From an uncultured Paracoccaceae bacterium (GTDB lineage: Bacteria > Pseudomonadota > Alphaproteobacteria > Rhodobacterales > Rhodobacteraceae), in contig CANMDF010000005.1 in the NCBI GenBank assembly GCA_947496605.1, positions 20,462 through 84,461 on the forward strand: a stretch of 64,000 nucleotides of DNA. Direction: 5' to 3'. A program made the translations under genes and the position numbers. The notes under the pieces are model-generated. The model did no database searches and had not been told where the DNA came from. It worked only from the letters and a program-made list of their open reading frames with translations. Positions 23,987 to 32,802 of this stretch are shown here, in pieces. Position 1 is the stretch's first letter; every line of letters begins with the position of its first letter.

Positions 23987-26361
23987 TATTGGAGCCTCCA
24001 GAAGTCAGGCCGATCCCGATAATCGGAGCCGACGAGTTTTTCACCTGCTTCCATCCCGCCAAGGATGGTCAGGTTGTCGCCAAGAGCGCTAAGGTCTGCG
24101 TCTATAACGACTGAGCCTTGGTCATCTCGAATGAGTGCCAAGCGTGAGTTCGTGCCTGTGTTGAGAAGCGTATCCAGCTCTTTTCCGTAGAGATTGAGCA
24201 TCTGATAGTCCGAGGCATTGGCACGAATGTTCGGGAGAAGAACCTGCGTCGGCACGGCCTCAACGATGGTTTTGCCTGTACGCGTCCGTTCGAGCTGGCT
24301 CGCATACTGCGTCATCATTACGGCCACGGTGTTCTGTTTTCGAGCTGTGACCAGCCATTGTGACAAGCGTTCAGCAAAATACTCGTTGTCGAGCGCCTTC
24401 CATGCTTCATCAATGATGATGATTGTGGGGCGGCGGTCTTCGATCTTTCGCTCAATCCGGCGAAACAAATAGCTGAGAACAGCCATTCGTTCCTTGTCGC
24501 TTTCGCTGTCGAGGATCCCGGTCAAGTCGAAGCCAACTAAATCCCCATCCAGCGAGAAAGTATCTTCAAGACTATGGCCGAAAATCCAGCCGAACCGGCC
24601 TTTCTCTGCCCATTCAAGAACGCGCTGGTTGAGATCGCCATCGTCGTCCATCGACATGAAGAGTGATGCGAAGTTCTGCCAGTCCCGGAGGTTTGGATCA
24701 GTGGCTTGCGCGTTCTGGCGAACACATTCCACGATCCTGTTGGTCTGAGCCGGTGTGAGCGGCTTGTCCTCGCGGTAGAGCAGGGAGCCGAACCAGTCGG
24801 AGAGCCATGCGATCCCGCGCTTGTCCACTTCCGTCCAGAGAGGGTTAAGCCCTGTGGGCATCCCGCCCTGGATCGTTGTGTAGCTGCCCCCGTTGGCTCG
24901 CACAGCCATTTCCATACCTTGTCGATAGTCGAAGACGAAGACACGCGCACCAGCACGCACTGCCTGCGTCATGAGAAACGCTGCAAAGACCGATTTACCG
25001 GAGCCGGGACGGCCCATGATCAACGTGTGACCACTGGTGGGCTCTTTTTCAGGTGATCCGGCCTCATGAAAAGAGAAGCGATAAGCGCTTTTTTCAGGGG
25101 TCGGGAACATCGAGATAATGCTTCCCCACGGGACTTCCTGCGCTTGCTTTCCAAGCTGTGTCCGATGAAACGGCGCAAAATCCGCAAAGTTGACGTTCGT
25201 CACGGTGCTGGCGCGCAACCTCTTGGGTTGATTGCCGGGATGTTGACTGAAGTAGTGTGTATTTGCGCCCAAGCTATCACTGATCATTGTCACCCCCTCG
25301 GACGCGGCAGCGTTGACGATTTCAGCGCCGAGAGCTTCGAGGCCTTCGAGGGTGTCGGAGAATACGGTGACGACCATGTGGTGATCACCCATGCTTGCTC
25401 GCTTCGAGGCCAAATCGTCAGCAAGAAACGGGAGTTGTTCTCGCGCTGAGATTTCTGCGTCATCTGTGGCCTGTCGTCGCTTGGCCTCGCGTTTGATCCT
25501 CGCAATCGTCAAGTTTGTGTTCACTGGTGTGAATGAGTGCGTGACAATCATATCGACGGGCAGGTTCAAGCCATCGAACATCGTGCAGGAGGTGTTCTGT
25601 GGATAGTCTTTAACGCTGTAGCTTTTGCCGTAGCGTTTGCCAGCAACGCCCTCAGAAAGTTCAAAGTAGTCGCCGAAGAAGGTTGCCCGCGTATTTGCAA
25701 CAGAAGACGACATAAAACCGAATTTTGACGTGTGGTAGAGTGGCAGTTCTTGCCCGGTGTTCAACGCGCCGAGAAACCCGACCAACTCACCCTTTTCAGC
25801 GGAAAGAAGGGTTGGCTTCAGTTCAGCTAGCCCGGACATAAAGATGCCGACGGCTTGGTTAAGGCGGCTGACCCTTTTAGCGGTTTCCTCGCGCAGCGTT
25901 TCAGGGGACGGCTTGCGCATGTATCGCATGAACGTCTTTGGAGGAGGGCGGTGGATTACCGTCAACGTTAACGTTTTGTCACGCAATCCGCTTTTCTCCA
26001 TTTTAGTCCGCCAGAGGGCGTCAACCTCTGCTGCAAAAGTGCGTCCTTCGATGGGTTCTAGGTCCACCTTGATCGACTTGGAAACCTTGTGAACATAGTA
26101 ACTGAACTCTTGGCCAAGCTGTGCAATCAGGCGGGCGAATAGGGCACGTGTGTTGTCGAGATAGTCGTCATCGGTTGTGTAGCTGTTCACCCCGGTAATG
26201 CGGATGCATTGGAACAGCTCGTTGACGCGCGTGCGCACCGTATGGTCATCAACGAGACTGACATACGGCAACATGTGCGCCAGTTGCCTTTCGTGCTGGA
26301 ACCACTGTGGCATCAGCGTCCGTTCATCCAAATCATCACGGGGCATAACTGTCTCCGCCAT
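23986..26361 (-). CDS. virB4: VirB4 transport ATPase
   Basis: About 791 residues from ATG 26361; ATG 26346, with GGAG six bases upstream, is an equally good start, and either overlaps the end of virB3. It has the CagE/TrbE/VirB4 N-terminal domain, Walker A GRPGSGKS (about 450-457) and Walker B IIIIDEAWKAL, then the conserved TQYASQLERTRTG motor segment. The ATPase drives pilin extraction and assembly at the inner membrane. Confidence 0.95.
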   Translation of the reverse strand: MAETVMPRDDLDERTLMPQWFQHERQLAHMLPYVSLVDDHTVRTRVNELFQCIRITGVNSYTTDDDYLDNTRALFARLIAQLGQEFSYYVHKVSKSIKVDLEPIEGRTFAAEVDALWRTKMEKSGLRDKTLTLTVIHRPPPKTFMRYMRKPSPETLREETAKRVSRLNQAVGIFMSGLAELKPTLLSAEKGELVGFLGALNTGQELPLYHTSKFGFMSSSVANTRATFFGDYFELSEGVAGKRYGKSYSVKDYPQNTSCTMFDGLNLPVDMIVTHSFTPVNTNLTIARIKREAKRRQATDDAEISAREQLPFLADDLASKRASMGDHHMVVTVFSDTLEGLEALGAEIVNAAASEGVTMISDSLGANTHYFSQHPGNQPKRLRASTVTNVNFADFAPFHRTQLGKQAQEVPWGSIISMFPTPEKSAYRFSFHEAGSPEKEPTSGHTLIMGRPGSGKSVFAAFLMTQAVRAGARVFVFDYRQGMEMAVRANGGSYTTIQGGMPTGLNPLWTEVDKRGIAWLSDWFGSLLYREDKPLTPAQTNRIVECVRQNAQATDPNLRDWQNFASLFMSMDDDGDLNQRVLEWAEKGRFGWIFGHSLEDTFSLDGDLVGFDLTGILDSESDKERMAVLSYLFRRIERKIEDRRPTIIIIDEAWKALDNEYFAERLSQWLVTARKQNTVAVMMTQYASQLERTRTGKTIVEAVPTQVLLPNIRANASDYQMLNLYGKELDTLLNTGTNSRLALIRDDQGSVVIDADLSALGDNLTILGGMEAGEKLVGSDYRDRPDFWRLQ

Positions 26362-26614
26362 GGATTTTTCTATTTCTCGTGCGAGGGGTTTCCTGAAGGA
26401 CCGCCATGAGGACATCTATGAAACGGGGATCCCAATCGGCTGCTTTCCACAGAACCGGATACAGAGCTGCGCCGATGCCAAGCACCGCAAAGCTCTGTAC
26501 CCAGATAAACAATAGGGCCGTGCCGAACATCCAGACTACCGCGTACATGATTGGCAGCCCAAACAGCGTTGATGGTCGAACTAGACCTTGGAACAGAGTT
26601 GATTTCTCAGCCAC
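26336..26614 (-). CDS. virB3: VirB3 inner-membrane protein
   Basis: 92 residues from GTG 26614 (AAGGGCG upstream), beginning MAEKSTLFQGLVRPSTLFG. Two adjacent membrane helices at about residues 20-55 and the short hydrophilic tail are typical of VirB3/TrbD. It works with VirB4 and lies directly between virB2 and virB4. Confidence 0.88.
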   Translation of the reverse strand: MAEKSTLFQGLVRPSTLFGLPIMYAVVWMFGTALLFIWVQSFAVLGIGAALYPVLWKAADWDPRFIDVLMAVLQETPRTRNRKIHGGDSYAP

Positions 26615-26624
26615 GTTTGCGCCC

Positions 26625-26912
26625 TTATGCCCCGAAAACCGTCGCAACGATTGTAGGTGCTGCGGCAATGCCCATTAGTCCGGCCAACACCCAGATAGCT
26701 TGCCGAAGATCAATGATGTTGAACCACCAGCTTGCGAACACCCCCATCAAAGCGAGTGTTCCGAGGACGACTCCAAGCGGGCCAGTCATCGCGTCCACGA
26801 TGCCTTGAAAGAAGCTGACAAAAGGCGAAAGGTCGACCGACTGAGCCATGGCTGGTTCGGCGATAACGACAAAGACTGTCATTGCGGTGAGTAATAGTTG
26901 AATTGGCCTCAT
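26625..26912 (-). CDS. virB2: VirB2 major pilin
   Basis: 95 residues. The signal peptide ends at AMA-QS (about residue 23); two hydrophobic helices are separated by a short polar loop, as in TrbC/VirB2 prepilins. The ATG overlaps the stop of the transglycosylase gene (ATGA). It forms the conjugative pilus. Confidence 0.9.
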   Translation of the reverse strand: MRPIQLLLTAMTVFVVIAEPAMAQSVDLSPFVSFFQGIVDAMTGPLGVVLGTLALMGVFASWWFNIIDLRQAIWVLAGLMGIAAAPTIVATVFGA

Positions 26913-27550
26913 GAGTTTTCTCCTTCAAGCCTGTTGAACACGGCCAGCACCCGCTGAACGTGGTTTTGCGTTTCACGGTAAGGTGGGATGCCCCTGTACT
27001 GCCTGACGGCATCGGGGCCAGCGTTGTAAGCAGCCAAAGCAAACCGCGCGTCACGGAAGGTCGCCAATTGGGCGGCCAGATAACGTGCGGAGCCGTCAAG
27101 ATTTGCCCGCCAATCATAAGGGTCGACGCCAAGGTCATCGGCAGTTCCCGGCATGAGTTGACCAAGGCCAATCGCGCCAACATGCGAGCGTGCATTTGGG
27201 TTGTAGGCGCTTTCGACTTCAATGTTGGAGCGGAACAGCAGCCGCCATTCCGTTACCGTGAGACCGGCTGCGCGCAAACCTTGGTGGCTCGCATATCGCA
27301 AGGCGGTCTCATCTATCGCGGCAAGAATGTGAGGGCGGGGAACGGCAACGCGTGGCGCAACAGCAGCTACACGGAATGACCCGTCGCTTGGTTCTTCAGT
27401 TGCGTTGGTGTCGGATGTGGCATTGGCCCCAAAAATGGCAAGGGGGGCGTCCGAATTTCCTTGGCCGATACCGTCGTTGTAAGTTCGCGCAAATCTCTCT
27501 TGGGATTGCGAGGCTGAGAGCGAGCCATCGCTTTCCATCGTGAAGACCAT
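26909..27550 (-). CDS. virB1: VirB1-like lytic transglycosylase, start uncertain
   Basis: The SLT domain is clear: VESAYNPNARSHVGAIGLGQ with the catalytic Glu, LMPGTADDLG, ALAAYNAGPDAV and IPPYRETQNHVQRV. From ATG 27550 the protein has 213 residues and no signal peptide. The bases just upstream, in the same frame, encode a convincing signal peptide (RKTSLLAFLFAANGASA), yet no ATG, GTG or TTG occurs before it until far inside the upstream gene. Either a rare start codon near 27610-27625 is used or a start was lost. Confidence 0.8.
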   Translation of the reverse strand: MVFTMESDGSLSASQSQERFARTYNDGIGQGNSDAPLAIFGANATSDTNATEEPSDGSFRVAAVAPRVAVPRPHILAAIDETALRYASHQGLRAAGLTVTEWRLLFRSNIEVESAYNPNARSHVGAIGLGQLMPGTADDLGVDPYDWRANLDGSARYLAAQLATFRDARFALAAYNAGPDAVRQYRGIPPYRETQNHVQRVLAVFNRLEGENS

Positions 27551-27593
27551 TTGTGCGGATGCACCATTGGCTGCAAAAAGGAAAGCTAGGAGG

Positions 27594-27956
27594 CTAGTCT
27601 TCCTTAGAAATGTCTTCCGACTGAGACAGTGTAAAGGTCCAGCGCTGACCTTCGTAGACAGGGAATGCGATGACGGAGAAGCCGAGGTCGATAAGGAACG
27701 AGACCAATCCGGTGACTGTTTTGAATGTCCTGATCTGGATGTAATCACCGGCGTTTCTGGCGCGGGCGGTGACGAGTTGTTTTTCGACACCCTCGTCGTT
27801 GACAGCACGAAGAACCCAGACCCCATGCCACACCGAATTCTTCCGGTAAGCATCAACCTTGCATACAACTTCGACGTGATATCCAGATTCAATAAGGTCT
27901 TTGAATCCTGCTTCTGTAACCACATTCGGCGCTTCTTTTGCTAAATCCATCGCCAT
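27594..27956 (-). CDS. Hypothetical protein at the head of the virB operon
   Basis: 120 residues from ATG 27956 (AAAGAG upstream; ATGs at 27971 and 27950 are alternatives). Soluble; KDLIESGYHVEVVCKVDAY and a C-terminal FPVYEGQRWTFTLSQSED stretch. No family recognised. As first gene behind the repeat-bearing promoter region it could be a regulator of the operon. Confidence 0.6.
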   Translation of the reverse strand: MAMDLAKEAPNVVTEAGFKDLIESGYHVEVVCKVDAYRKNSVWHGVWVLRAVNDEGVEKQLVTARARNAGDYIQIRTFKTVTGLVSFLIDLGFSVIAFPVYEGQRWTFTLSQSEDISKED

Positions 27957-28015
27957 AGCGCGCTCTTTCATTCGTTGGGCGCACCGAGGCATTCGCTTCG
28001 ATGAGCCATAGTTAC

Positions 28016-28056
28016 AATAATACGGTTTTGTGTGCAAGATACGGTTTTGTCTTGCA
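28016..28056. promoter_or_regulatory. Direct and inverted repeats in front of the virB operon
   Basis: ATACGGTTTTGT occurs twice, 19 bp apart (28020-28031 and 28039-28050), and TGCAAG...CTTGCA brackets the second copy. On the minus strand the promoter-proximal copy reads ACAAAACCGTATTATTG; its ACCGTATTATT core is also present in the palindrome at 60022-60056. Likely operators for the virB promoter or for the divergent gene at 28128. Confidence 0.5.
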
Positions 28057-28127
28057 TATACCCTCAAACCCGACGACATTAATTCGCACGCAAGCGCAAA
28101 TTTCTCAAGCATTGAAGGCACAAAGCC

Positions 28128-28415
28128 ATGAAGGCATGTAAGTCAGCCGCTTTCTATATTTATGTATTTTTGTTGATATGTCTTTCCGGAGCCGCAGCAG
28201 CTCAAACGTGCTATGCGCCACAGCGCCCATTTGTTCCTACTGATCCAGATGATGTCAAAGAGTATCGGGATCTCATTGGTCGCGACTTTGAAACATACAT
28301 CGCTGACATCCAAAGCTACTTTAGATGCCTTGAAGTAGAACGAGCGCGCGCCTTCGAAGAGGCGAGGGAGGTTAGTGAAGAGTATGGGACGTTTCTTCAA
28401 ATATCGGAGGAATGA
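28128..28415 (+). CDS. Small exported protein, divergent from the virB operon
   Basis: 95 residues. The signal peptide ends at AAAA-QT (about residue 25). The mature part has CYAPQRPFVP and a later single cysteine, then an acidic helix rich in Glu. No family recognised. It shares the repeat-bearing intergenic region with the virB operon, so it may be co-regulated. Confidence 0.7.
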   Translation: MKACKSAAFYIYVFLLICLSGAAAAQTCYAPQRPFVPTDPDDVKEYRDLIGRDFETYIADIQSYFRCLEVERARAFEEAREVSEEYGTFLQISEE

Positions 28416-28425
28416 TGTGAGTAAC

Positions 28426-28555
28426 TGTTGCAACCAAGTAAAATGTCACTGGTTGAGCAAAGCAGAAGTGTCACCAAGAACGCTGACGATAGCAAAGCTT
28501 AACAAGGCGGGGACCTCACATATCGCAGCCCTAACTGGCTTTGCGGGGGCAGGCG
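28426..28555. mobile_element. Solo left end of an IS related to the one at 48625-50592
   Basis: Starts TGTTGC and keeps the two TGTCAC motifs 25 bp apart, exactly as in the complete IS. It aligns with the first 130 bases of that IS without length change (AGCAAAGCTTAACA here, AGCAAGGCTTAGCA there) at about three-quarters identity. No transposase or right end follows, so it is a decayed or recombined remnant. Confidence 0.75.
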
Positions 28556-28942
28556 GAGCGGACGCTCGCGCTCAAAGCAGCGAAGGTGTCAAAAGAGCCC
28601 AAAATACAGCATGCTGCAATTCGCACCAAGGTCTGAAAACAGGTGCGGAGCGGTCGTTCGAGGATGGTTTAGTGCGTCTGTCCGGCGATGGATTGGGCGG
28701 ATTTCAATTGAAATTCAATAATCTAACTCATACCGTGTGCACTGTATGTGCAACTTGAAATCGCCTTCTAGCGCGCCCAGAAGAGTGTTTGGCGGGACTA
28801 TTGACTTGATACCATTGCGGCTCGTTTGAGCGAGTAAGAATGGTCTGTCCGATATCAGCTGGATGAATGATGGGTGTGCGTATCAATGACGCGACAGTTT
28901 CATGAAAACTTTGGGTCCTATGCGGTCGAGACTCCAAAAACC
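28556..28942. other. Gene-free stretch
   Basis: No gene recognised. A 14-bp palindrome, ATTTCAATTGAAAT, lies at 28701-28714. Confidence 0.5.
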
Positions 28943-30136
28943 TTAGCCAACTTTATTGCCTTGGCTCCAGACGCCGCGGAGAAGAGGTGTTTCGCCGATT
29001 TGGCGCACACGCAGAACATCACCGCGCAATCCTGTTTTCAAAGCACCACGGTCATGCAACCGCACGGCACTCGCAGGGTTGATGGTCACGGTAGCAATAG
29101 CGCGGGGAAGATCATTCCAAATATCTGCAAGGCGGAAGGCCGACAATAGCAGCGCTGAGGGCACGTAGTCTGACGAGACAATGTCGAGAAGATCGGCTTT
29201 TGCGAGGGCCTCTGCCGCAACATTGCCGGAGTGAGATCCGCCGCGGATCAGGTTGGGTGCGCCCATCATCACGGCAATTCCGTGCACGCGGCAGGCGGCT
29301 GCGGCTTCAACCGTTGTGGGAAACTCGGCAAACCCCACGCCGTTCACCGCTGAGGTTCCAACATGATCGGCCGTGGTATCATCATGGCTGGCCAGAACTG
29401 CACCCAGACGGCGGGCTTCTTTCACTGCACCCACCTCGTGCTTTGCCCCGAGGCGTTTTTGCAGACCCAACAGGGTCTCAACATGTTCGGCAAACTCTGC
29501 GTCGTTCATCCCGCGCTTCTTTGCGACGTATGTTTTCAGCGCGGTCAGATCGCGAAACTGGCGCTGGCCCGGGGTGTGATCCATCAGGCTGACGATGCCG
29601 ACCCTGTCTGACGATCCGAACGCCGCCAGTTCCTCAAGCAGCGTCTCTGAACAGATTTCGGCCCGTAGATGGAGGAAATGACTGATCTTGAAATACCCTT
29701 GTGCGCGCGCTGCCAAGAGTTCATCCGCCAGCTTTCGGGCGTAGTCAATGTAGCGTCCTTTGCCGCTATGGATGGACCCCACCCGCATGGCGTCAAACAC
29801 CGTCGTGATGCCAGTGGACGCCAGCTCAGCATCGTGCGCGATCAGGGCGGGCAAATGTGGCCAGTCCACCTCTGGGCGCGGTTCGATATGGCGTTCGACA
29901 TTGTCTGTATGCAGTTCGACAAGACCGGGAATAACGAGATCACCGGCACAATCCAGGGCACCGGTTGGGACATGATCCCCTTCAGTAATGTCACAAATGA
30001 CGCCTTGTTCGATTGTCACCGCACCAGTGAGTATCTGATCCTCCAACACAAGCTGCGCATTGGCGAGACATAGGTCGCTTGACACATCGTTGTCACAAGC
30101 CTTTGTCAAAGAGGACGTGGGAAAAGGGGAATTCAT
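28943..30136 (-). CDS. phnM: PhnM, ribose 1-methylphosphonate 5-triphosphate diphosphatase
   Basis: 397 residues as drawn; family alignment suggests the true protein begins near residue 18 (GTG 30085), because the ATG at 30136 overlaps head-to-head with the DUF1045 start and lacks a ribosome site. Amidohydrolase motifs are all present: ELHTDN, SLMDHTPGQRQF, LASHDD, APNLIRGGSHSGN and DIVSSDYVP. It removes pyrophosphate from the RPnTP intermediate before C-P cleavage. Set apart from the phnG-N operon by phnN and DUF1045. Confidence 0.93.
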   Translation of the reverse strand: MNSPFPTSSLTKACDNDVSSDLCLANAQLVLEDQILTGAVTIEQGVICDITEGDHVPTGALDCAGDLVIPGLVELHTDNVERHIEPRPEVDWPHLPALIAHDAELASTGITTVFDAMRVGSIHSGKGRYIDYARKLADELLAARAQGYFKISHFLHLRAEICSETLLEELAAFGSSDRVGIVSLMDHTPGQRQFRDLTALKTYVAKKRGMNDAEFAEHVETLLGLQKRLGAKHEVGAVKEARRLGAVLASHDDTTADHVGTSAVNGVGFAEFPTTVEAAAACRVHGIAVMMGAPNLIRGGSHSGNVAAEALAKADLLDIVSSDYVPSALLLSAFRLADIWNDLPRAIATVTINPASAVRLHDRGALKTGLRGDVLRVRQIGETPLLRGVWSQGNKVG

Positions 30137-30806
30137 GTCATACTCTCGATTTGCAATTTACTTTGTGCCGCCGGTAGGGCCCTTGGCCGATTTCGGCGCA
30201 TCTTGGCTCGGTTGGGATGTTTTGCATGGCTGTGAGGCATCCCAGCCCAATATGCCGGGTCTGGATGACATCACGATGACACCGCGCAAATACGGGTTTC
30301 ATGCGACTTTGAAACCGCCATTTCGTCTGGCAGAAGGGCAAAATGTGCCGGCTCTGGAAGCTGCCGCATCTGACCTTGCTGTCAGCCTCGCGCCGGCCAT
30401 ATGTGACGGCTTGGAATTGACGACTTTGGGCGGTTTTCTGGCGCTGACCCCGCAAGACGATATGCAAGCAGTGCGCCGGGTTGCTGGGGCCTGTGTGCGA
30501 GAGCTTGATCAATTTCGCGCCCCGGCTTCCCAAGCAGAACTCGCGCGCCGTCGCAAAGCCGGTCTGAGCCCGCCGCAAGAGGCGCTGTTGGCGCAATGGG
30601 GCTATCCTTACGTGATGGAGGAATTTCGGTTCCACATGACCCTGACGGCGCGGCTGCAGCAGGATGACATCGCCGTATGGTCGGCTGCTGTGCGGCGTCA
30701 TTTGCCGGACCTGCCTAGCCTTTTTGTGTTGGATCAGATCGCTTTGTGCGGTGAGCGGGAAGATGGCCGGTTCGAGGTGATCCATCGCTACAAACTCACC
30801 GGCTGA
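30135..30806 (+). CDS. DUF1045 phosphonate-associated 2H-phosphoesterase-like protein
   Basis: 223 residues from ATG 30135 with GGGGA upstream. Two H-x-T-L motifs (HATLKPPF near residue 54 and HMTLTARL near 170) are those of 2H phosphoesterases. The family is found almost only in phn clusters. A cyclic-phosphate or ribose-phosphate intermediate is a plausible substrate, not shown here. The 3' end overlaps the end of phnN by 19 bases (convergent). Confidence 0.85.
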   Translation: MSYSRFAIYFVPPVGPLADFGASWLGWDVLHGCEASQPNMPGLDDITMTPRKYGFHATLKPPFRLAEGQNVPALEAAASDLAVSLAPAICDGLELTTLGGFLALTPQDDMQAVRRVAGACVRELDQFRAPASQAELARRRKAGLSPPQEALLAQWGYPYVMEEFRFHMTLTARLQQDDIAVWSAAVRRHLPDLPSLFVLDQIALCGEREDGRFEVIHRYKLTG

Positions 30807-31348
30807 AGCAGCGCCGCGCCCCGGGCGATGGTCTGAGACAGCGGACCATCGTTTGCGAGGTTGATCACCTTGAGCCCAGCCGGCAAGGGCTTGTCAGCCT
30901 GGGCAAGGCGTTTGCTGATCTCTTTTTCCGTCTCACGGGCCCGCGCGGCCAGACGGTGCGCAAGTGTTTCGGGTTTCGCGGTGATGTTGAGAACGACGAA
31001 GCGTGGGAAAATCTCGGCCGCTTGGGCCAGAGCCTTGCGGGAGAAATTGACAAGGCAATCGGTGCCCTTGCCAAGTTGGTATTTGACGGTGATCGGAATG
31101 CCGTAGTGCAGGCCATGCGCGCCCCAATACACTGCAAACGCCCCATCCTGCACCATAGCTTCAAATCGTGGTACAGACACCGCATCGTAGTCCTCGCCGC
31201 CCAAGTCGGGCGCACGTGTGATGACGCGGCGCACCAGGTGCAAATCGGGTATTGCGTCGTGTAGGCCCGCCATCACGCTGTCTTTGCCAACACCCGATGG
31301 GCCGACAACCGCGATGAGGCGTCCCCCGGACTTTGAGGCAAGCGTCAT
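30788..31348 (-). CDS. phnN: PhnN, ribose 1,5-bisphosphate phosphokinase
   Basis: 186 residues. Walker A GPSGVGKDS at about residues 16-24 and a guanylate-kinase-like fold. It turns the ribose 1,5-bisphosphate left after C-P cleavage into PRPP. The ATG overlaps the phnL stop (ATGA), last gene of the phnGHIJKLN operon. Confidence 0.92.
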   Translation of the reverse strand: MTLASKSGGRLIAVVGPSGVGKDSVMAGLHDAIPDLHLVRRVITRAPDLGGEDYDAVSVPRFEAMVQDGAFAVYWGAHGLHYGIPITVKYQLGKGTDCLVNFSRKALAQAAEIFPRFVVLNITAKPETLAHRLAARARETEKEISKRLAQADKPLPAGLKVINLANDGPLSQTIARGAALLQPVSL

Positions 31349-32028
31349 GCAGCAATTCCGGGGGTAAAGCGGCCGACATCAATTTCGCGATCACAGACGC
31401 GGGTACGGGCTGCCTCATCATGGAAAATACCGATAATGGCCGCGCCGCGCGCTTTGGCGTCCTCGATCAAGGAGAGCACCACCTCGCGGTTCGCAGCGTC
31501 TAGGCTCGCGGTGGGTTCATCAAGTAACATCGCAGGGTAGCTGTGGGCAAAACCACGTGCAATATTGACTCGCTGTTGCTCGCCGCCTGAGAAGGTCGTG
31601 GGAGACAAGGACCACAGCCTTTCGGGGATGTTTAATTGGGTCAGAAGCGCCGATGCGCGGTCCTGCGCTTCGTCTGCCGGTACTCCTAAAGCGCGCAGAG
31701 GCTCAGCAACCACATCGAGCGTTGGCACGCGCGGCACCACACGCAGAAACTGGCTAACATAGCCTAGCACATCACGGCGCAATTTGATGATGTCGCGCGG
31801 CTCAGACCGCACGATGTCCAAACCGCCAATGCGAATTTCACCTGCCTGCGTCAGGTAATTGCCGTAGATCATCCGCATTAGCGTGGATTTACCAGCACCA
31901 GAGGCCCCAGTGAGCGCGACGCATTCGCCAGGGGCAACCGCGAAGGACACATCGCTGATCACCTCGATCACGGCACTTCCCTGATTGTGCAGGGTAAAGG
32001 TTTTGGAGACGTCTTTGAGTTCAATCAT
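31345..32028 (-). CDS. phnL: PhnL, C-P lyase ABC-type ATPase
   Basis: 227 residues. Walker A TGASGAGKST, signature FSGGEQQRV, Walker B AMLLDEP. PhnL resembles ABC-transporter ATPases but docks on the C-P lyase core rather than on a permease. Three bases after the phnK stop and overlapping phnN. Confidence 0.93.
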   Translation of the reverse strand: MIELKDVSKTFTLHNQGSAVIEVISDVSFAVAPGECVALTGASGAGKSTLMRMIYGNYLTQAGEIRIGGLDIVRSEPRDIIKLRRDVLGYVSQFLRVVPRVPTLDVVAEPLRALGVPADEAQDRASALLTQLNIPERLWSLSPTTFSGGEQQRVNIARGFAHSYPAMLLDEPTASLDAANREVVLSLIEDAKARGAAIIGIFHDEAARTRVCDREIDVGRFTPGIAA

Positions 32029-32031
32029 GGC

Positions 32032-32802
32032 TCATACCTGTAAAACGGAACTGACAAGAAGCTGGCTATAGGCATGCTGCGGATCGTCCAGTACCTGATC
32101 TGTCAGGCCCGCCTCGATCACGCGGCCTGATTTCATCACCATCAGGCGGTCCGCCAGCAGGCGAACAACAGCTAGGTCATGGGTGACGATGATCGCTGAC
32201 AACCCCATGTCGCGCACGAGTCCGCGCAGCAGATCCAGCAGTCGCGCTTGAACCGACACATCAAGACCGCCTGTGGGTTCATCCATGAACACGAGACGCG
32301 GGCCCGTGACGAGGTTGCGGGCGATCTGCAAGCGTTGCTGCATCCCGCCCGAGAATGTTGTGGGTCGATCATCTACACGGGACGCATCAATCTCGACCCG
32401 CCCCAGCCAGTCCGTGGCCTTGTCGCGGATATCGCCGTAGTGACGCTCTCCCACAGCCATCAACCGCTCGCCTACATTGCCGCCGGCGCTGACGCCCATG
32501 CGCAGCCCGTCACGGGCGTGTTGGTGGACAAAGGCCCAATCGGTACGACCGAGCATCCGCCGCTCCGGCTCTGACATGGTAATTGTGTCGCGGGGGCCGT
32601 CGGTGCGGGTGTCGAACACCACCTGTCCCGCATCGGGGGTCAGATGCCCTGCCATGCAATTAAGCAAGGTGGATTTACCTGACCCGCTTTCGCCAACGAT
32701 CCCCATAACCTCACCGGGATACAGGTTAAAAGACACATCGGCGCAACCGATATGCGCACCATATCGCTTGGTGATGCCTTGAACGGAAAGCAAAGGTGTC
32801 AT
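32032..32802 (-). CDS. phnK: PhnK, C-P lyase ABC-type ATPase
   Basis: 256 residues from ATG 32802, which overlaps the phnJ stop (ATGA); a longer in-frame extension would overlap phnJ. Walker A GESGSGKST, signature FSGGMQQRL, Walker B LVFMDEP. It binds the PhnGHIJ complex at PhnJ. Confidence 0.93.
   Translation of the reverse strand: MTPLLSVQGITKRYGAHIGCADVSFNLYPGEVMGIVGESGSGKSTLLNCMAGHLTPDAGQVVFDTRTDGPRDTITMSEPERRMLGRTDWAFVHQHARDGLRMGVSAGGNVGERLMAVGERHYGDIRDKATDWLGRVEIDASRVDDRPTTFSGGMQQRLQIARNLVTGPRLVFMDEPTGGLDVSVQARLLDLLRGLVRDMGLSAIIVTHDLAVVRLLADRLMVMKSGRVIEAGLTDQVLDDPQHAYSQLLVSSVLQV

Noticed and set aside
26909..27925. Long form (338 residues) of the VirB1-like protein
   Set aside because: The first 100 residues lie antiphase over a better gene (27594-27956) and look non-coding; only the SLT part is kept.
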